A DNA stretch of 64,000 bases, from positions 248,001-312,000 of the forward strand of contig CATKHK010000025.1 in NCBI GenBank assembly GCA_949751835.1. Reading direction: 5' to 3'. The stretch is from Blepharisma japonicum. Its lineage: Eukaryota > Ciliophora > Heterotrichea > Heterotrichida > Blepharismidae. This document shows, piece after piece, positions 54,608-64,000 of this stretch; position 1 is the first letter of the stretch; the number at the start of each line of letters is the position of its first letter. A model generated the notes under the pieces. That model worked only from the letters and a program-made list of their open reading frames with translations, did no database searches and had not been told where the DNA came from. Both the position numbers and the translations under genes were made by a program.

Positions 54608-57139
54608 ATGGAATCAGGGCAAGTTGACGTTGTGATTGAGCATTGGTAAATCCTATTTAGTAAAAATTGCAAGGCTCATGAATGGTGCACAAAGCATGAA
54701 GAAGCAAAGTACAATACATTTTTCGAGAAGACTAAAGCAGAAATAGAGTCTGTGTGCCCAGAAGTTGTTGTTCATGAAAACTATGAACACCCAATGCTAC
54801 GCCCTATATTAGAAGCTAGCACAAAAAGAAGCCCATTTCCAAAACCATCATTTCCAAGAATGGGCTCCTTTGAGGTCTATTTCAGAGGACAAGTAATTTC
54901 ATCAAAACTTCAAGCAGGGATTTGGCCTCATCCTGCAGCAATTGCCCATAAAATTAGGGAAATGCTAGATGGAGTAATTCCGGCTCATCAATCTAAAACT
55001 CAAAGTGATTTTAATCCCAGAAATAAAAGCAGTGTTTCGCCACAAAGAAATTCGGCTTCGCCACCAAGGAATGCCCAGAGTCCGCAAAAACCAAAATTTG
55101 TTGCACCAAAGTCAGCTCAAGCAAAGCCAAATGTAGAAAAGCCAAATGGAGATGTGAAGAAGGTTGAAGAAATTAAAAAAGAGCAGCCGGCTATTCAAAG
55201 TCCAGAGTATGAGTTTAATTTTGAAAGTGAGCCAATGTCAAGATCACGAGAGGAACAGCGTGCAAGAAATGAAGAAAAAAAAGAAGATGTTGAAGATAAA
55301 TATAGTGAGCACGCAAGTGAGGCTCATAAGAGTATGCGCAGTGAGCATTCTCAAAAAATCAATGAAGTAAATAATGAAGAGATTAATAAAGAGGCTGACG
55401 AAGATCACTATGAAGAAGATTATTATGAGGAAGAAAACAACAGTGCTAATCCAAGCAACCATCAAACTCCTTCTCATAAAAGTTTGCATGAAAGCCAACA
55501 TGGAACTCCTTCTCAGAAAAGCTTAAATGAAAGCCAGCATGGAGCTCCTTCTCATCAAAGTTTTTATGAAAGCCAAAAAGGAACTCCTTCTCAGAAAAGC
55601 TTAAATGAAAGCCAGCATGGAGCTCCTTCTCATCAAAGTTTTTATGAAAGCCAAAAAGGAACTCCTTCTCAGAAAAGCTTAAACCAAAGCCAGCATGAAG
55701 ATCCTTCTTTTAAGAGTTTACATGAAAGTCAAAAAGGAACTCCTTCTCAGAAAAGCTTAAACCAAAGCCAGCATGAAGATCCTTCTTATAAGAGTTTACA
55801 TGAAAGCCAAAAAGGAACTCCTTCTCAGAAAAGCTTAAACCAAAGCCAGCATGAGAAAAGTTTCCATGAAAGCGAGTATGGAACTCCTTCTCACAAGAGT
55901 TTGCAAGAAAGCCAGCATGAAACCCCTTCTCACCAGAGCTTGCATGAAAGCCAGCATGAAGATCCGTCTTTTAAAAGTTTGCATGAAAGCCAAGACCCTT
56001 CTAATAAAAGTTTGCATGAAAGTCAGTATGGAACACCTGTCAATAAGAGTTTGCATGAAAGTCAGCATGAAGTTCTTTCTCAAAAGAGCTTGCATGAAAG
56101 TCAGTATGGAATTTCTTCCCAAAAGAGCTTGCAAGAAAGCCAGCATGGAACTCCTTCCCAGAAGAGCTTGCATGAAAGTCAGTATGGAATTTCTTCCCAG
56201 AAGAGCTTGCAAGAAAGCCAGCACGGAACTCCTTCCCAGAAGAGCTTGCATGAAAGCCAGCACGGAACTCCTTCCCAGAAGAGTTTACATGAAAGTCAGT
56301 ATGGAATTTCTTCCCAGAAGAGCTTGCATGAAAGCCAGCACGGAACTCCTTCCCAGAAGAGTTTACATGAAAGTCAGTATGGAATTTCTTCCCAGAAGAG
56401 TTTGCATGAAAGCTTGCAAGAAGCTCCTTCAGAGAAGAGTTTGCATGAAAGCTTGCACGAAGCTCCTTCTCATCAGAGTTTCCATGAAAGCCAGCATGAA
56501 GCTCTATCACATCAAAGTTTGCATGAAAGCCAAAATGGAGCATCCCATAAAAGTTTGCATGAAAGTCAGTTAGAAGCTTCCAATCATTCACTTCGCGAAA
56601 CTCCTTCTCATAAATCTATTGCGAATGAAACTCCAGCCCATGAAACCCCAGATCATTACTCTGAAGTACATGAAAATGAAAATGGTGAGCCTGAAACTGA
56701 CCAAATCCAAGCAGGATCTGGAGAATATGAAGAAGTGTCTCCTGAAAATTATGAGCAAGAAGCCCACGAAAACTATGAAGTAATTTTTACTTAGCAAGAA
56801 GAAGCTCATGAAAATCAAGAACCTATTGCAGAGCCTCCATATCCAGTCACAAATACTATTGCTGCAGAAATGCTTGTAGGTGAAACTAAACAAAAGAAAA
56901 TCACTATTTCTAACGATACTGAAGTGGAACAGCTGTATCACGTTGAAATCACTGACCCAGAGTTTATCGAACTTAAAGAACAAGACATTACTATCGCTCC
57001 CAACAGCAAAGGGAAAATTCAATTAGTCTTTCTGCCAATTGAAGAGCCCTGCCAAGCAATTACCTATTTAATAATCCAACAGGATGAAGTAGTCAAGGAC
57101 TGTTATGAAATCAAAATCGATTATATGAGCAGTAACTAG
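54608..57139 (+). CDS. Selenoprotein-W-like (Rdx) domain joined to 13-residue repeats and a C-terminal MSP/Ig-like domain
   Basis: The protein is 833 aa, from ATG 54608-54610 to TAG 57137-57139, with 15-nt introns at 54646-54660 (GTAAATCCTATTTAG, inside the codon for the first Cys of the motif) and 56780-56794 (GTAATTTTTACTTAG). Residues ~5-115 resemble the Rdx/SelW thioredoxin-like fold, with CKNC at 13-16 (Cys in place of selenocysteine) and the C-terminal strand GSFEVYFRGQVISSKLQAGIWP. A Pro/Ser/Glu/Lys-rich linker follows, then about 30 copies of a 13-residue repeat of the form TPSQKSLHESQHG (residues ~280-660). The C-terminal ~90 residues (GETKQKKITISNDTEVEQLY ... IAPNSKGKIQLVF) look like an MSP/ASH-type beta-sandwich. 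Function unknown. Confidence 0.85.
55459..56600 (+). repeat. Tandem coding repeat, 39-bp period, about 30 units
   Basis: The DNA repeats with a period of 39 bp, equal to 13 codons (x-P-S-x-K-S-L-H-E-S-Q-x-x). Units fall in subtypes (TPSQKSLHESQHG, ISSQKSLQESQHG, APSHQSFYESQKG, DPSFKSLHESQKG) that recur in pairs, giving higher-order periods near 78 bp. A few units are short by 2-4 residues but keep the frame. The array is part of the gene at 54608-57139. Confidence 0.9.
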
Positions 57140-57150
57140 AATTTATTAAA

Positions 57151-58062
57151 TTATCCTTCCAAAATGTCATAATCGTCCTCTACACTTTCAGCGTATTTTG
57201 TTAAAGGGCCGAGCAAAGCTGCCAAGTTGAACTCCTCAAAGCATTCCTTCGCCATTTCACTATTGAAATACCTGAAAAGCTCTTCAAAGTTCATACGTAA
57301 AATTTTCCCTTGCTTCAGGGTGAGCATGTTTAAAAGAAGGGAGATGATGACTTGTTCTCCTTCGTATAGAAACATGTCAACCACTCGCATTCCATATTGA
57401 AGAGGCACCTTGCATCCAAAAATTGTGATAAAGTAGGGGGAAAAGCAAGTTAATTCTAAGTTTTCTGTCTGCAAGTGATTATACACTTCAGGCAGTAAAG
57501 ATTCCAGCTGACTGGATAAGCAGTCAAGCATTTTTACAAGCTTTGGGGTCCCTGAGGTGAAAATTTCCCTTCAATTTTTATCAAACATTATTGAGACAAA
57601 CGCTCAAAATGTCAACTCTTCTGATTTTATGTGGATAAATAAGAGACCTGCTATAAACGCCATTCCTTGGCAATAGCCGACCTCATTATCAAACTGGGCA
57701 TAAGCTCGTAAAATTCTTAAGATCCCAGATTGCCCAGGACCTTTGGTGTCCTTAAAGATTTCGTGATCAGGAAAAGTTCGAGCTAAGTCTTTTTGAATTA
57801 ATGGTTCGAAAATTTTGTCCTTTCTTTGAGAAAGGGTTTCATATCTTGAAAAATCCATGTGATTCGCACGAGTTAAGAAAGGCCAAATCTGACCTCTTAG
57901 GCTATCTGGAATCCCAAATAGCAAACTCTTACGAATTCGTTTAGGGCATGTGTGATGAAGATCGTTTTTCTCAAGCAAGGAAGCCCAATCTTCTTTTGAG
58001 AACTCATTGGTTATTGACTCAATTATTACGTATTCATCGCTAAGCAGACTTTCTGTTGCCAT
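57151..58062 (-). CDS. TBC domain Rab GTPase-activating protein
   Basis: The protein is 303 aa, from ATG 58060-58062 to TAA 57151-57153, with UGA-encoded Trp codons in the middle. The TBC motifs are present: GIPDSLRGQIWPFL, IQKDLARTFPDH (with the catalytic Arg finger), GILRILRAYAQFDNEVGYCQGM (with the Gln finger), and the helical C-terminal half. The protein is almost only the TBC domain. TBC proteins stimulate GTP hydrolysis by Rabs; the Rab target is unknown. It converges with the repeat-protein gene with 11 bp between stops. Confidence 0.93.
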
Positions 58063-58452
58063 GTCTAAGGAAAATTTATGAACCTAGTAATCCACATATT
58101 TTTTAAAAAACATTTCTGCTGAATCAATAAAATATTTGCATCATAATTAATCCAAAATGATATCACTGGTGTGGATAATTTTAGATAAATATTAAATATA
58201 TCAGAAATGAGAATTATACTTATTTCTGATGTGATCTGGAAATATTGGTAAAATTACTAATATATTGATTAAAGAGATAATCAATGCCATTAATTAGCGA
58301 TTTTGGTTCAATCATTTTTTTCCAAAATATGAAGAATATTACTTATAATAAAAAATATTAATATAAAACTAAATTATTACTTTAAATCTGATAAGGAGAT
58401 TTTTAACTCTTGTTAATTTTATTATCAATATTTGTGTTGACACTTTTAGTGC
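58063..58452. other. Intergenic, no gene recognised
   Basis: These 390 bp are AT-rich. I see no coding frame, RNA gene or repeat in the stretch. Confidence 0.5.
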
Positions 58453-59448
58453 TTATTTAAGTGTTTGGAAGTGAATCCTTTCGGCATGAGCAGGCTTAAA
58501 TCTCTTATACTCCTCTTTTAGCATTACATACGCATTTTCTCCAGTCCCTTCAATATCTGCCACCTCTCTCACAATTTTAGTCAAATTTTCTATCCACCCA
58601 CTTTCACTCTTGAACTTCTTCTTGCATTCTCCTATAAGCTCTTTTAATGTGACTCTCCCAAGCCTCATTAGCTCATTAACCACTGACTGTTTTGTCACTT
58701 TATCTTCTTTCAGTTCTTCTTCACTATCATACAGTCCTAAATCACTTGAATCTCCACTTTCTGAAGTCACACTTTTATTTTCCAGCAGCAGTTCTTGTAT
58801 TTCTTTTCCAGAGTTACTAAGCCTATGTTGCAGTGCCGCTTCATCTTTTTGCTCTTTAGTTTCTTCCTCTTCATTATCTTCTTCGTCATCAGGAAATTCT
58901 TCATCAAAATCCATGCCTTCTTTTCCAAACTCTTCTTCTTCAATAGTATTTTGATGCACTTTTTTGGTAGGTTTTAGATCTTCATCAGAGTCTTCTCCGA
59001 ACACTTCATTGACAAGCTCTTTTTCTTGGCGAATTCTTTGTTTTTTGCCTATTTTCAGCTCTTCTTCAGTTTGAATTTTGACTGCTTGGTTTAATGGCGA
59101 AAATTTGTATCAATGATCGGTGAGAATAATGCTGACTTCTTTACCATCATATATCAAAATTGCGTATTTATTGGATTCTTCACTTTTGCCGATCCATGAA
59201 CGCTTTCGTGAGTTGTCTTGGCATTTTAAAGAAAACTCAGCGATTTTGTTAGGCTGACGATTACGACGACTAGTGACCCTGGCTTGGATCTTTTTAGCTC
59301 CTTCAAGTTTTACTTCTTCTGGCTTGGCTTCTTTAATTTCTTCAATTTCTACACTGGTGGTTGAGAAATCGATGGGCTGGAGAACTCTGGCTACGTTTAC
59401 TTCTGTACCTGGATATTTTGGTAAAATTTTAAGAGGGTAATTTATCAT
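58453..59448 (-). CDS. TFIIF alpha subunit (RAP74-like)
   Basis: The protein is 331 aa, from ATG 59446-59448 to TAA 58453-58455. The dimerisation region contains YAILIYDGKEVSIILTDHWYKFSPL, matching the RAP74 WYNFTP block; the Trp is UGA. A long acidic Glu/Asp section follows. The C-terminal ~70 residues (VVNELMRLGRVTLKELIGECKKKF ... GENAYVMLKE) fit the RAP74 winged helix that binds FCP1. TFIIF works with RNA polymerase II in initiation and elongation. Only 8 bp separate it from the Dicer-like gene upstream on the same strand. Confidence 0.85.
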
Positions 59449-59456
59449 TATAACAA

Positions 59457-61724
59457 TTATAAAATTAAACTAATTGATTCACTGATATCACCTTCTTCTC
59501 TTCTCAGTTTATCATAGGCTTCAACTGCGGCTTGTTTCTTAACAAACCATGGGAGTTTTCCTTGTTTTTCAATATAAGGCTCGCCGTTTACAAAAATAAG
59601 TATTTTCACAGCCTTTTTTTCTATTAATTCTTGATATTCTATGTTTTTCCCGCGCCGACTACCATACTCAACAAGCCTTTCACAAATGTTTTTTTGGCAT
59701 TTATCTTTATTCTTGACTAAATATATAATAGGATCTGAAAATAAATCTTCAATTATTTCACAAGTGGCGATCAACGAATCACAATCAATAAGTATCGCTC
59801 CGATTAAAGCTTCTAAGCAGTCACTTAAAATTTTAGGAGGATCGTCACAGTGAGGATCAAAGTTCAGCAAATCGTCTTCCCAGTGAGAGTTAACTACAAA
59901 TCTCATGATTTCAGTCTTTAATTCATCTTTAACATGGATATGTTTATCAAGACCAGTAGATATGGCTAATTTTCTCAAAAAATTGTTGCTTACTAGAATA
60001 TGTCTGAATGTGGTGAGCTGCTCTGCTGTGAATTGTCCAAATGCAAATAATTCGGAAAGCACTATGAAATCAACGATTGAGTTGCCTAAAAATTCAAATC
60101 TGTTGTAATTGCGTATTGGATCAGAAGAATAGTGGGTTAGGGCTTGAGACAGGAGGTTTTTATTTGAGAAATAATAGTCAATAGATGATTCTATAACTTC
60201 AATTTTTTTTATTGAAGGATCATACAGAATAGGTAACAATTCACGAAGCTTTAGCTGATTTTCTGGGAAAGAAAATATTCTTCTAGAATCTAAAATCGTA
60301 AAATTATCATTGCTTAGAAGCTTCATCGTATCTTCATAAGCTGAATCTTTTATTAAAATCTCAAGATCATATATGAATTGTGCAGTATCATAAATTCCAT
60401 TGCCCAAATAAAGAGCCCCAATTAAAGCTTCAACAAACTCAGCCATCATTTTGTCAGTGATTTTATGCTCAACATCCCATGTTTCCCCAGAAATCATTTT
60501 TGATGCATAAAATGGGGGTCTGAATTTAGAAAGTTTCAATGAATTTGTCTTGAGATATCTTTGGAGCTCGAATTTCCATCCTGCAGAACTTAAATTTGGA
60601 CTGCTGATATTTTTAAACCTACTAATAGAAAGCTGGTACTCATTTTTTTTTGGGTATCTAAAATACACATGAATTGTTGAAACTACCTTAAGTATTGAAT
60701 TTCCCAGAACTTGCAAATAATCATAATTGTTTTTACTATCTAGGCAGGGGCTTGTGCAGGCGTCTTTTAAATATTTAAAGCAGCCCTTGTAGCCGAAAGT
60801 TTGAGAAAATTCTCATATGTATGAAGCTGATTCTAATTCCACCAGTGTACTTAATAGATTTCCACATTGAAGTCAAGTAGAAGCTTTAAGGGGGTATACG
60901 TCAACAAGACTGGAATGAAGAACTGGGGTGCCTTTTTCATTTATTTTTTGCTTTTCTATTTCGCTTGCATTAATAGGATTGTCAATATGCCTTGCTGATT
61001 TTGTTTGGGATGCGAAAATAAAAATGTTATCAGTTGATATTGATTTGATCATACCAGAGAAGAATAATTTTTTGAAATCAGATAAAGATTCAATATTAAG
61101 TCTGTCATCTAAAAGTACATCAATTGCGCTATAGGAATCGTAGAGATCGATTAAATCTTGCAAATCGGGGTTGTCACTGCCAAGTAAGTTCTGTAGAAAA
61201 TCTTTTGAATCCATGCTATCATCAAAGCAAGAAATGCATTGCCAGGTTGTATTTTTGCCTTTTAAAGATTTTACAATCATGTTTTCTCTTTGATTTGGAG
61301 TGAGGTCGCTGACTTTGATTGGCTTTTCTTTTTCTAAGAGGAGAAATATTGTAACCCAGTTAATAGTGTTATCAATTAAGGGAACTATTAAGTAGTTAGC
61401 ACTTGAAATTTCGCCCTCCTTAGCTTTTGAGGTTCGAATAATATCAGTTCAAAATTCATGTTGGAAATCTCGTAAATCATTCAGTGATTGAAAACTGAAG
61501 CGCAATATTCCTAGGGGATCTAAAAGTTGATCTGGAACTGGAAAAGGCTGAAAAGGTAAGATGACACCAAAATCAGGAGCAGAATGAATTCGATATAAAA
61601 AGCCTATATTTTTATTTTCTTCAGGTGAGAAAGTTTGGGAGAGAACGGATGAAAAATTTCGATAGGATTTTGTGTCCTGAGGAAGGGTTGGTTTGAGCTT
61701 TTTAGATATTGAAGGCGCTTCCAT
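59457..61724 (-). CDS. Dicer-like protein: tandem RNase III domains plus dsRBD, altered active sites
   Basis: The protein is 755 aa, from ATG 61722-61724 to TAA 59457-59459, with UGA codons read as Trp. No helicase is present. Residues ~1-330 are weakly structured, with a possible PAZ/platform remnant. RNase IIIa (~330-470) has YLQVLGNSILK and MAEFVEALIGALYL. RNase IIIb (~510-660) has RFEFLGNSIVDFI and ILSDCLEALIGAIL. A dsRBD-like end follows (YQELIEKK...KLPWFVKKQAAVEAYDKL). Compared with the usual E..LGD signature, IIIa has Gln and Asn (~338, 342) and Glu for Asp (~429); IIIb keeps Glu (~544) but has Asn for Asp (~548) and keeps Asp/Glu (~635, 638). Ciliates use Dicer-like proteins in small-RNA-guided DNA elimination. 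Confidence 0.88.
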
Positions 61725-61910
61725 AAATTTTATTTCAGGGGCCCTTTGGCTGAATATTAGTTTTTGAGAATTCCCTTATATTTTATCTATTTTAAACATT
61801 AAATATGGTTTAATCATTTTTGAAGCAGCTGCTCTTAATTTTTATCTACAAGTCTATGCTTTAGTCTATCAAATTTTCTTAAATTTCTCTTTCAAAAATA
61901 ATGATAGTAA

Positions 61911-62888
61911 TTAATTATTTCTTAAATTTGTATGAATCATGTGGAGTTTTTTATTTGCTTCCTTAACTAAACTGTTTTCTGGGCCTAATTCTGTCAAAAT
62001 CTCTAGCAATAGCTCGTATCCGTTTCCAGTCAAATTTTGTTCCATTTCAATAATCTCAAATGCTTTTTTAATCGCTTCCTCGTGAAATCCAAATTCAAAA
62101 TGAGCTGCTGCTAATCGACAATGGTTTTCAGTATTTTCATAATCAAACAAAATATCTTCTTGTATCCCAAGAATTACCGCTCTATATTCTTTCATGTTTA
62201 CTTTATATAAGCTTTTTTCTACAGCTTGATTTATTGTATCTACTAGTTTGCCTACTTCAGGATTTCTTGAAGCATCAACTCCATACTTATTAGAAATCCT
62301 TTTAGCAAATATTTCAGCATTCGGCAAATCACCGATTTCTAAGTAACCTCTAGCTAAGGCTACCCAGCAAGTAAGCTCATATTTTTCTAAAAAAAAGTCA
62401 CTACTAATTATATCTTTATACTCCTGGATAGATTCTAAAATTTTATTTTGTTGGAGAAAATCAGCAGCTTTATTGATTTTTGTAATAATTATGTCTTCTT
62501 TTGTGCATATACCAGACATAAGTCGCAAAACATTGACAAAGTTTTCCATTGATTTTTCATCTAAATTGCCTTCAACTCTTTCTATTAAAGCGCCATGATT
62601 GAGAATGAATAGTGCTGGGATTTTTTTAATTTGGACTGATTGAGCAAGAAGAGGTAAGGATTCAACATTTAGTTTGGCATATCCTCACTTACCTTTGTCA
62701 ATATTGAAGTAATTTGAGAACACTCGGGATATTTGTCGTGATGTATCACATCATTCAGCATAGCATTGCAAAAGAACTGGAGTTTGAGCCTTCATAACGT
62801 TTTTATCCCAGTTTTCAATGGTGTCAATTTCATAGATGCTTTCATTGACTACTCCGAACAATCGAAATAGTCTAAATTTTGTAAGCAT
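61911..62888 (-). CDS. Thioredoxin-domain plus TPR protein (CnoX/YbbN-like), probably mitochondrial
   Basis: The protein is 325 aa, from ATG 62886-62888 (MLTKFRLFRLFGVVN, presequence-like) to TAA 61911-61913. Residues ~25-115 form a thioredoxin fold (VLLQCYAEWCDTSRQI ... KLNVESLPLLAQSVQIKKIPALFIL) with WCDTS in place of WCGPC; the Trp is UGA. The C-terminal ~200 residues are TPR-like helices (ARGYLEIGDLPNAEIFAKRI, LAAAHFEFGFHEEAIKKAF). This order matches the bacterial co-chaperone CnoX/YbbN and its mitochondrial relatives. The missing second Cys argues for a holdase-type rather than oxidoreductase role; this is inference. Confidence 0.85.
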
Positions 62889-63206
62889 CTTTGCCTTTTA
62901 TTTTAAAACTAAATTTAGCAATAAAATAATATTGCATTCAATAATAAGAAGTAAATAAATTTATTTCTTTTGATTTATTATTTAGCTTAAAGAATTAAAG
63001 GAGTTTTCTGTGTGCTTTTGTATATTAACTTGGCTTGATATTATGCTAATTTTAATTGTTTAGAGATATTATGCAAAGTTAAAATACAATTAAATAAACA
63101 TAGCTATATCTAAATTTTTAGCAAATAATTCACTAAAACATTTGCAAAATTTAGAAAATTAAATTTATCTCTATTGATTCTTTTTACCACAAATGGTAAA
63201 AAATAG
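62889..63206. other. Intergenic with hairpin next to the downstream start
   Basis: These 318 bp separate divergent genes. A perfect 9-bp stem (TTTTTACCA and TGGTAAAAA, loop CAAA) at 63181-63202 lies 4 nt upstream of the dynein light chain ATG. The rest is AT-rich with nothing else visible. Confidence 0.5.
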
Positions 63207-63536
63207 ATGCAGCAGGAAAGTTTTAGCTCTCTCAAAAATGATGTTAATTCAAGAGCTCAACAACTTATCAATGTCCTTTTAGGGAATAAAGAATATAACC
63301 AAGAAGAAGTGCAACAATGGACTGCTCAACTTTCTGAAGACATTGTAAAAGGTTTGAAAGAACTTAATAGCAATTTTAAGTATTGCGTTTCCTGTATAAT
63401 TCTTCAAAAAGGAGATGCTGGCATGCACATGAGTTCGACCTGCTTTTGGGACAGCAACCTTGATGGAAGCGTAGCAATTAAATGGGAAAATAGTTCAATG
63501 CATTGCATTGTCAATATTTATGGCATTGCCTTCTAA
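63207..63536 (+). CDS. Tctex1-type dynein light chain
   Basis: The protein is 109 aa, from ATG 63207 to TAA 63534-63536. The Tctex1 pattern is strong: VQQWTAQLSEDIVKGLKEL, FKYCVSCIILQKGDAGMHMS, STCFWDSNLDGSVAIKWEN and MHCIVNIYGIAF, collinear with DYNLT1 (113 aa). It is a light chain of cytoplasmic and axonemal dyneins. All Trp codons are UGG. Confidence 0.96.
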   Translation: MQQESFSSLKNDVNSRAQQLINVLLGNKEYNQEEVQQWTAQLSEDIVKGLKELNSNFKYCVSCIILQKGDAGMHMSSTCFWDSNLDGSVAIKWENSSMHCIVNIYGIAF

Positions 63537-64000
63537 CTTAAACTTAACAAAGTTCTTCATCTTCAATTTAAAACACTCAAGCTTTCTAGGGCTTTCTTGC
63601 TGGCGAATTAAATATAAAAATAGAAAAGGATTAAACAGATAAAATGCATGAATTTTTACATAAAGTATTTCTAAATACTTCTAATTAATATGCTGGAAAG
63701 ATATTAACTCAAGGCTGATAACAAGAATTATTTATATGATAAATTAGTAAAGCAAGAAACCAACTCGCATTATGAAATAGACATTGTATAGTATTCAATT
63801 TTTTATGCACTATAAATGCTGGATTTGTTCTCTCAATTTTCTGCTAAACACAATTTAGAGAGTTTGAAGCTTATATTTTTAGTTATTAAAGGGGTTTTTA
63901 CTTAAAACTAGGCAAAACGTCTGAACATAGAAATATGATAAAGTCAGCTTATAATTTGAATTTACCTTACTGAGATTAATTAAGATTTTGTTTAGCTAGG
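63537..64000. other. Intergenic to the right edge
   Basis: These 464 bp hold no coding frame, RNA gene or repeat that I can support. They are AT-rich with stops in all frames. Confidence 0.5.

Noticed and set aside
55835-56591. Long open frames on the opposite strand and in other frames of the repeat region
   Set aside because: They are shadows of the 39-bp repeat, whose period is a multiple of three and keeps all frames open.
55459-56600. CRISPR array or satellite DNA
   Set aside because: The repeat is in-frame coding sequence with a 13-codon period and no unique spacers.
1-64000. Many in-frame UGA codons as frameshifts or pseudogenes
   Set aside because: They sit at conserved Trp positions and all genes end in UAA or UAG, so they are sense codons.
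1-64000. Telomeric repeats or a chromosome end
   Set aside because: No tandem C/A- or G/T-rich telomere-like repeat occurs at either edge.

Overview
The window looks like macronuclear DNA of a heterotrich ciliate, most likely Blepharisma. Three things seen in the sequence support this. (1) UGA is read as tryptophan throughout: it falls at invariant Trp positions of many conserved proteins. By my reading all 42 genes whose end lies in the window stop at UAA (33) or UAG (9), never UGA. (2) Twelve spliceosomal introns are only 15 or 16 nt long. (3) The DNA is AT-rich and densely packed, with intergenic gaps often of 8-160 bp. I see no telomere repeats, rRNA, tRNA, CRISPR array or transposon.

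Layout. 1-6956 (all minus): end of an MDH1B-like protein, an RI-type LRR protein, a kelch protein and a large NYN (Regnase-type) ribonuclease. 7484-9835 (plus): three poorly known genes, one with two tiny introns. 9882-17359 (minus): a PP1 catalytic subunit and an intronless 2153-aa CCDC162/DUF4549-like coiled-coil protein. 17522-23320: copine, ALG3 (minus), UTP23 and eIF2D. 23372-31984: a coiled-coil protein, a bisphosphate nucleotidase, a RING/zinc-finger/UIM protein, the mitochondrial inner-membrane protease, a basic protein, a triple ubiquitin-like protein and HIBCH. 32667-36270: three tandem UGA-rich multipass membrane proteins, apparently one divergent family. 36368-43451: a TPR protein, an allantoinase-like pseudoenzyme, a hypothetical protein and a USP-like probable pseudo-deubiquitinase. 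43452-45251: mostly noncoding, with a small TPR gene and a hairpin cluster that may be an RNA gene. 45252-54339: an IQ-CBM-PPTC7 phosphatase fusion, VPS29, PAF1, a ubiquitin pseudogene, RPB8, a purple acid phosphatase and several unknown genes. 54608-57139: a selenoprotein-W-like domain joined to about 30 copies of a 13-residue repeat and a C-terminal beta-sandwich-like domain. 57151-63536: a TBC RabGAP, TFIIF-alpha (RAP74), a helicase-less Dicer-like protein with altered RNase III active sites, a thioredoxin-TPR protein and a Tctex1 dynein light chain.

Most genes are housekeeping (glycosylation, translation, transcription, ribosome biogenesis, mitochondria) or cilium-linked, and neighbours show no shared pathway. 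The items most worth follow-up are the Dicer-like protein, the tandem membrane family, the two apparent pseudoenzymes, the two unusual domain fusions, the ubiquitin pseudogene and the hairpin cluster. Gene models were assembled by hand by reading UGA as Trp and removing 15/16-nt introns. Family calls come from remembered motifs, not from database searches.
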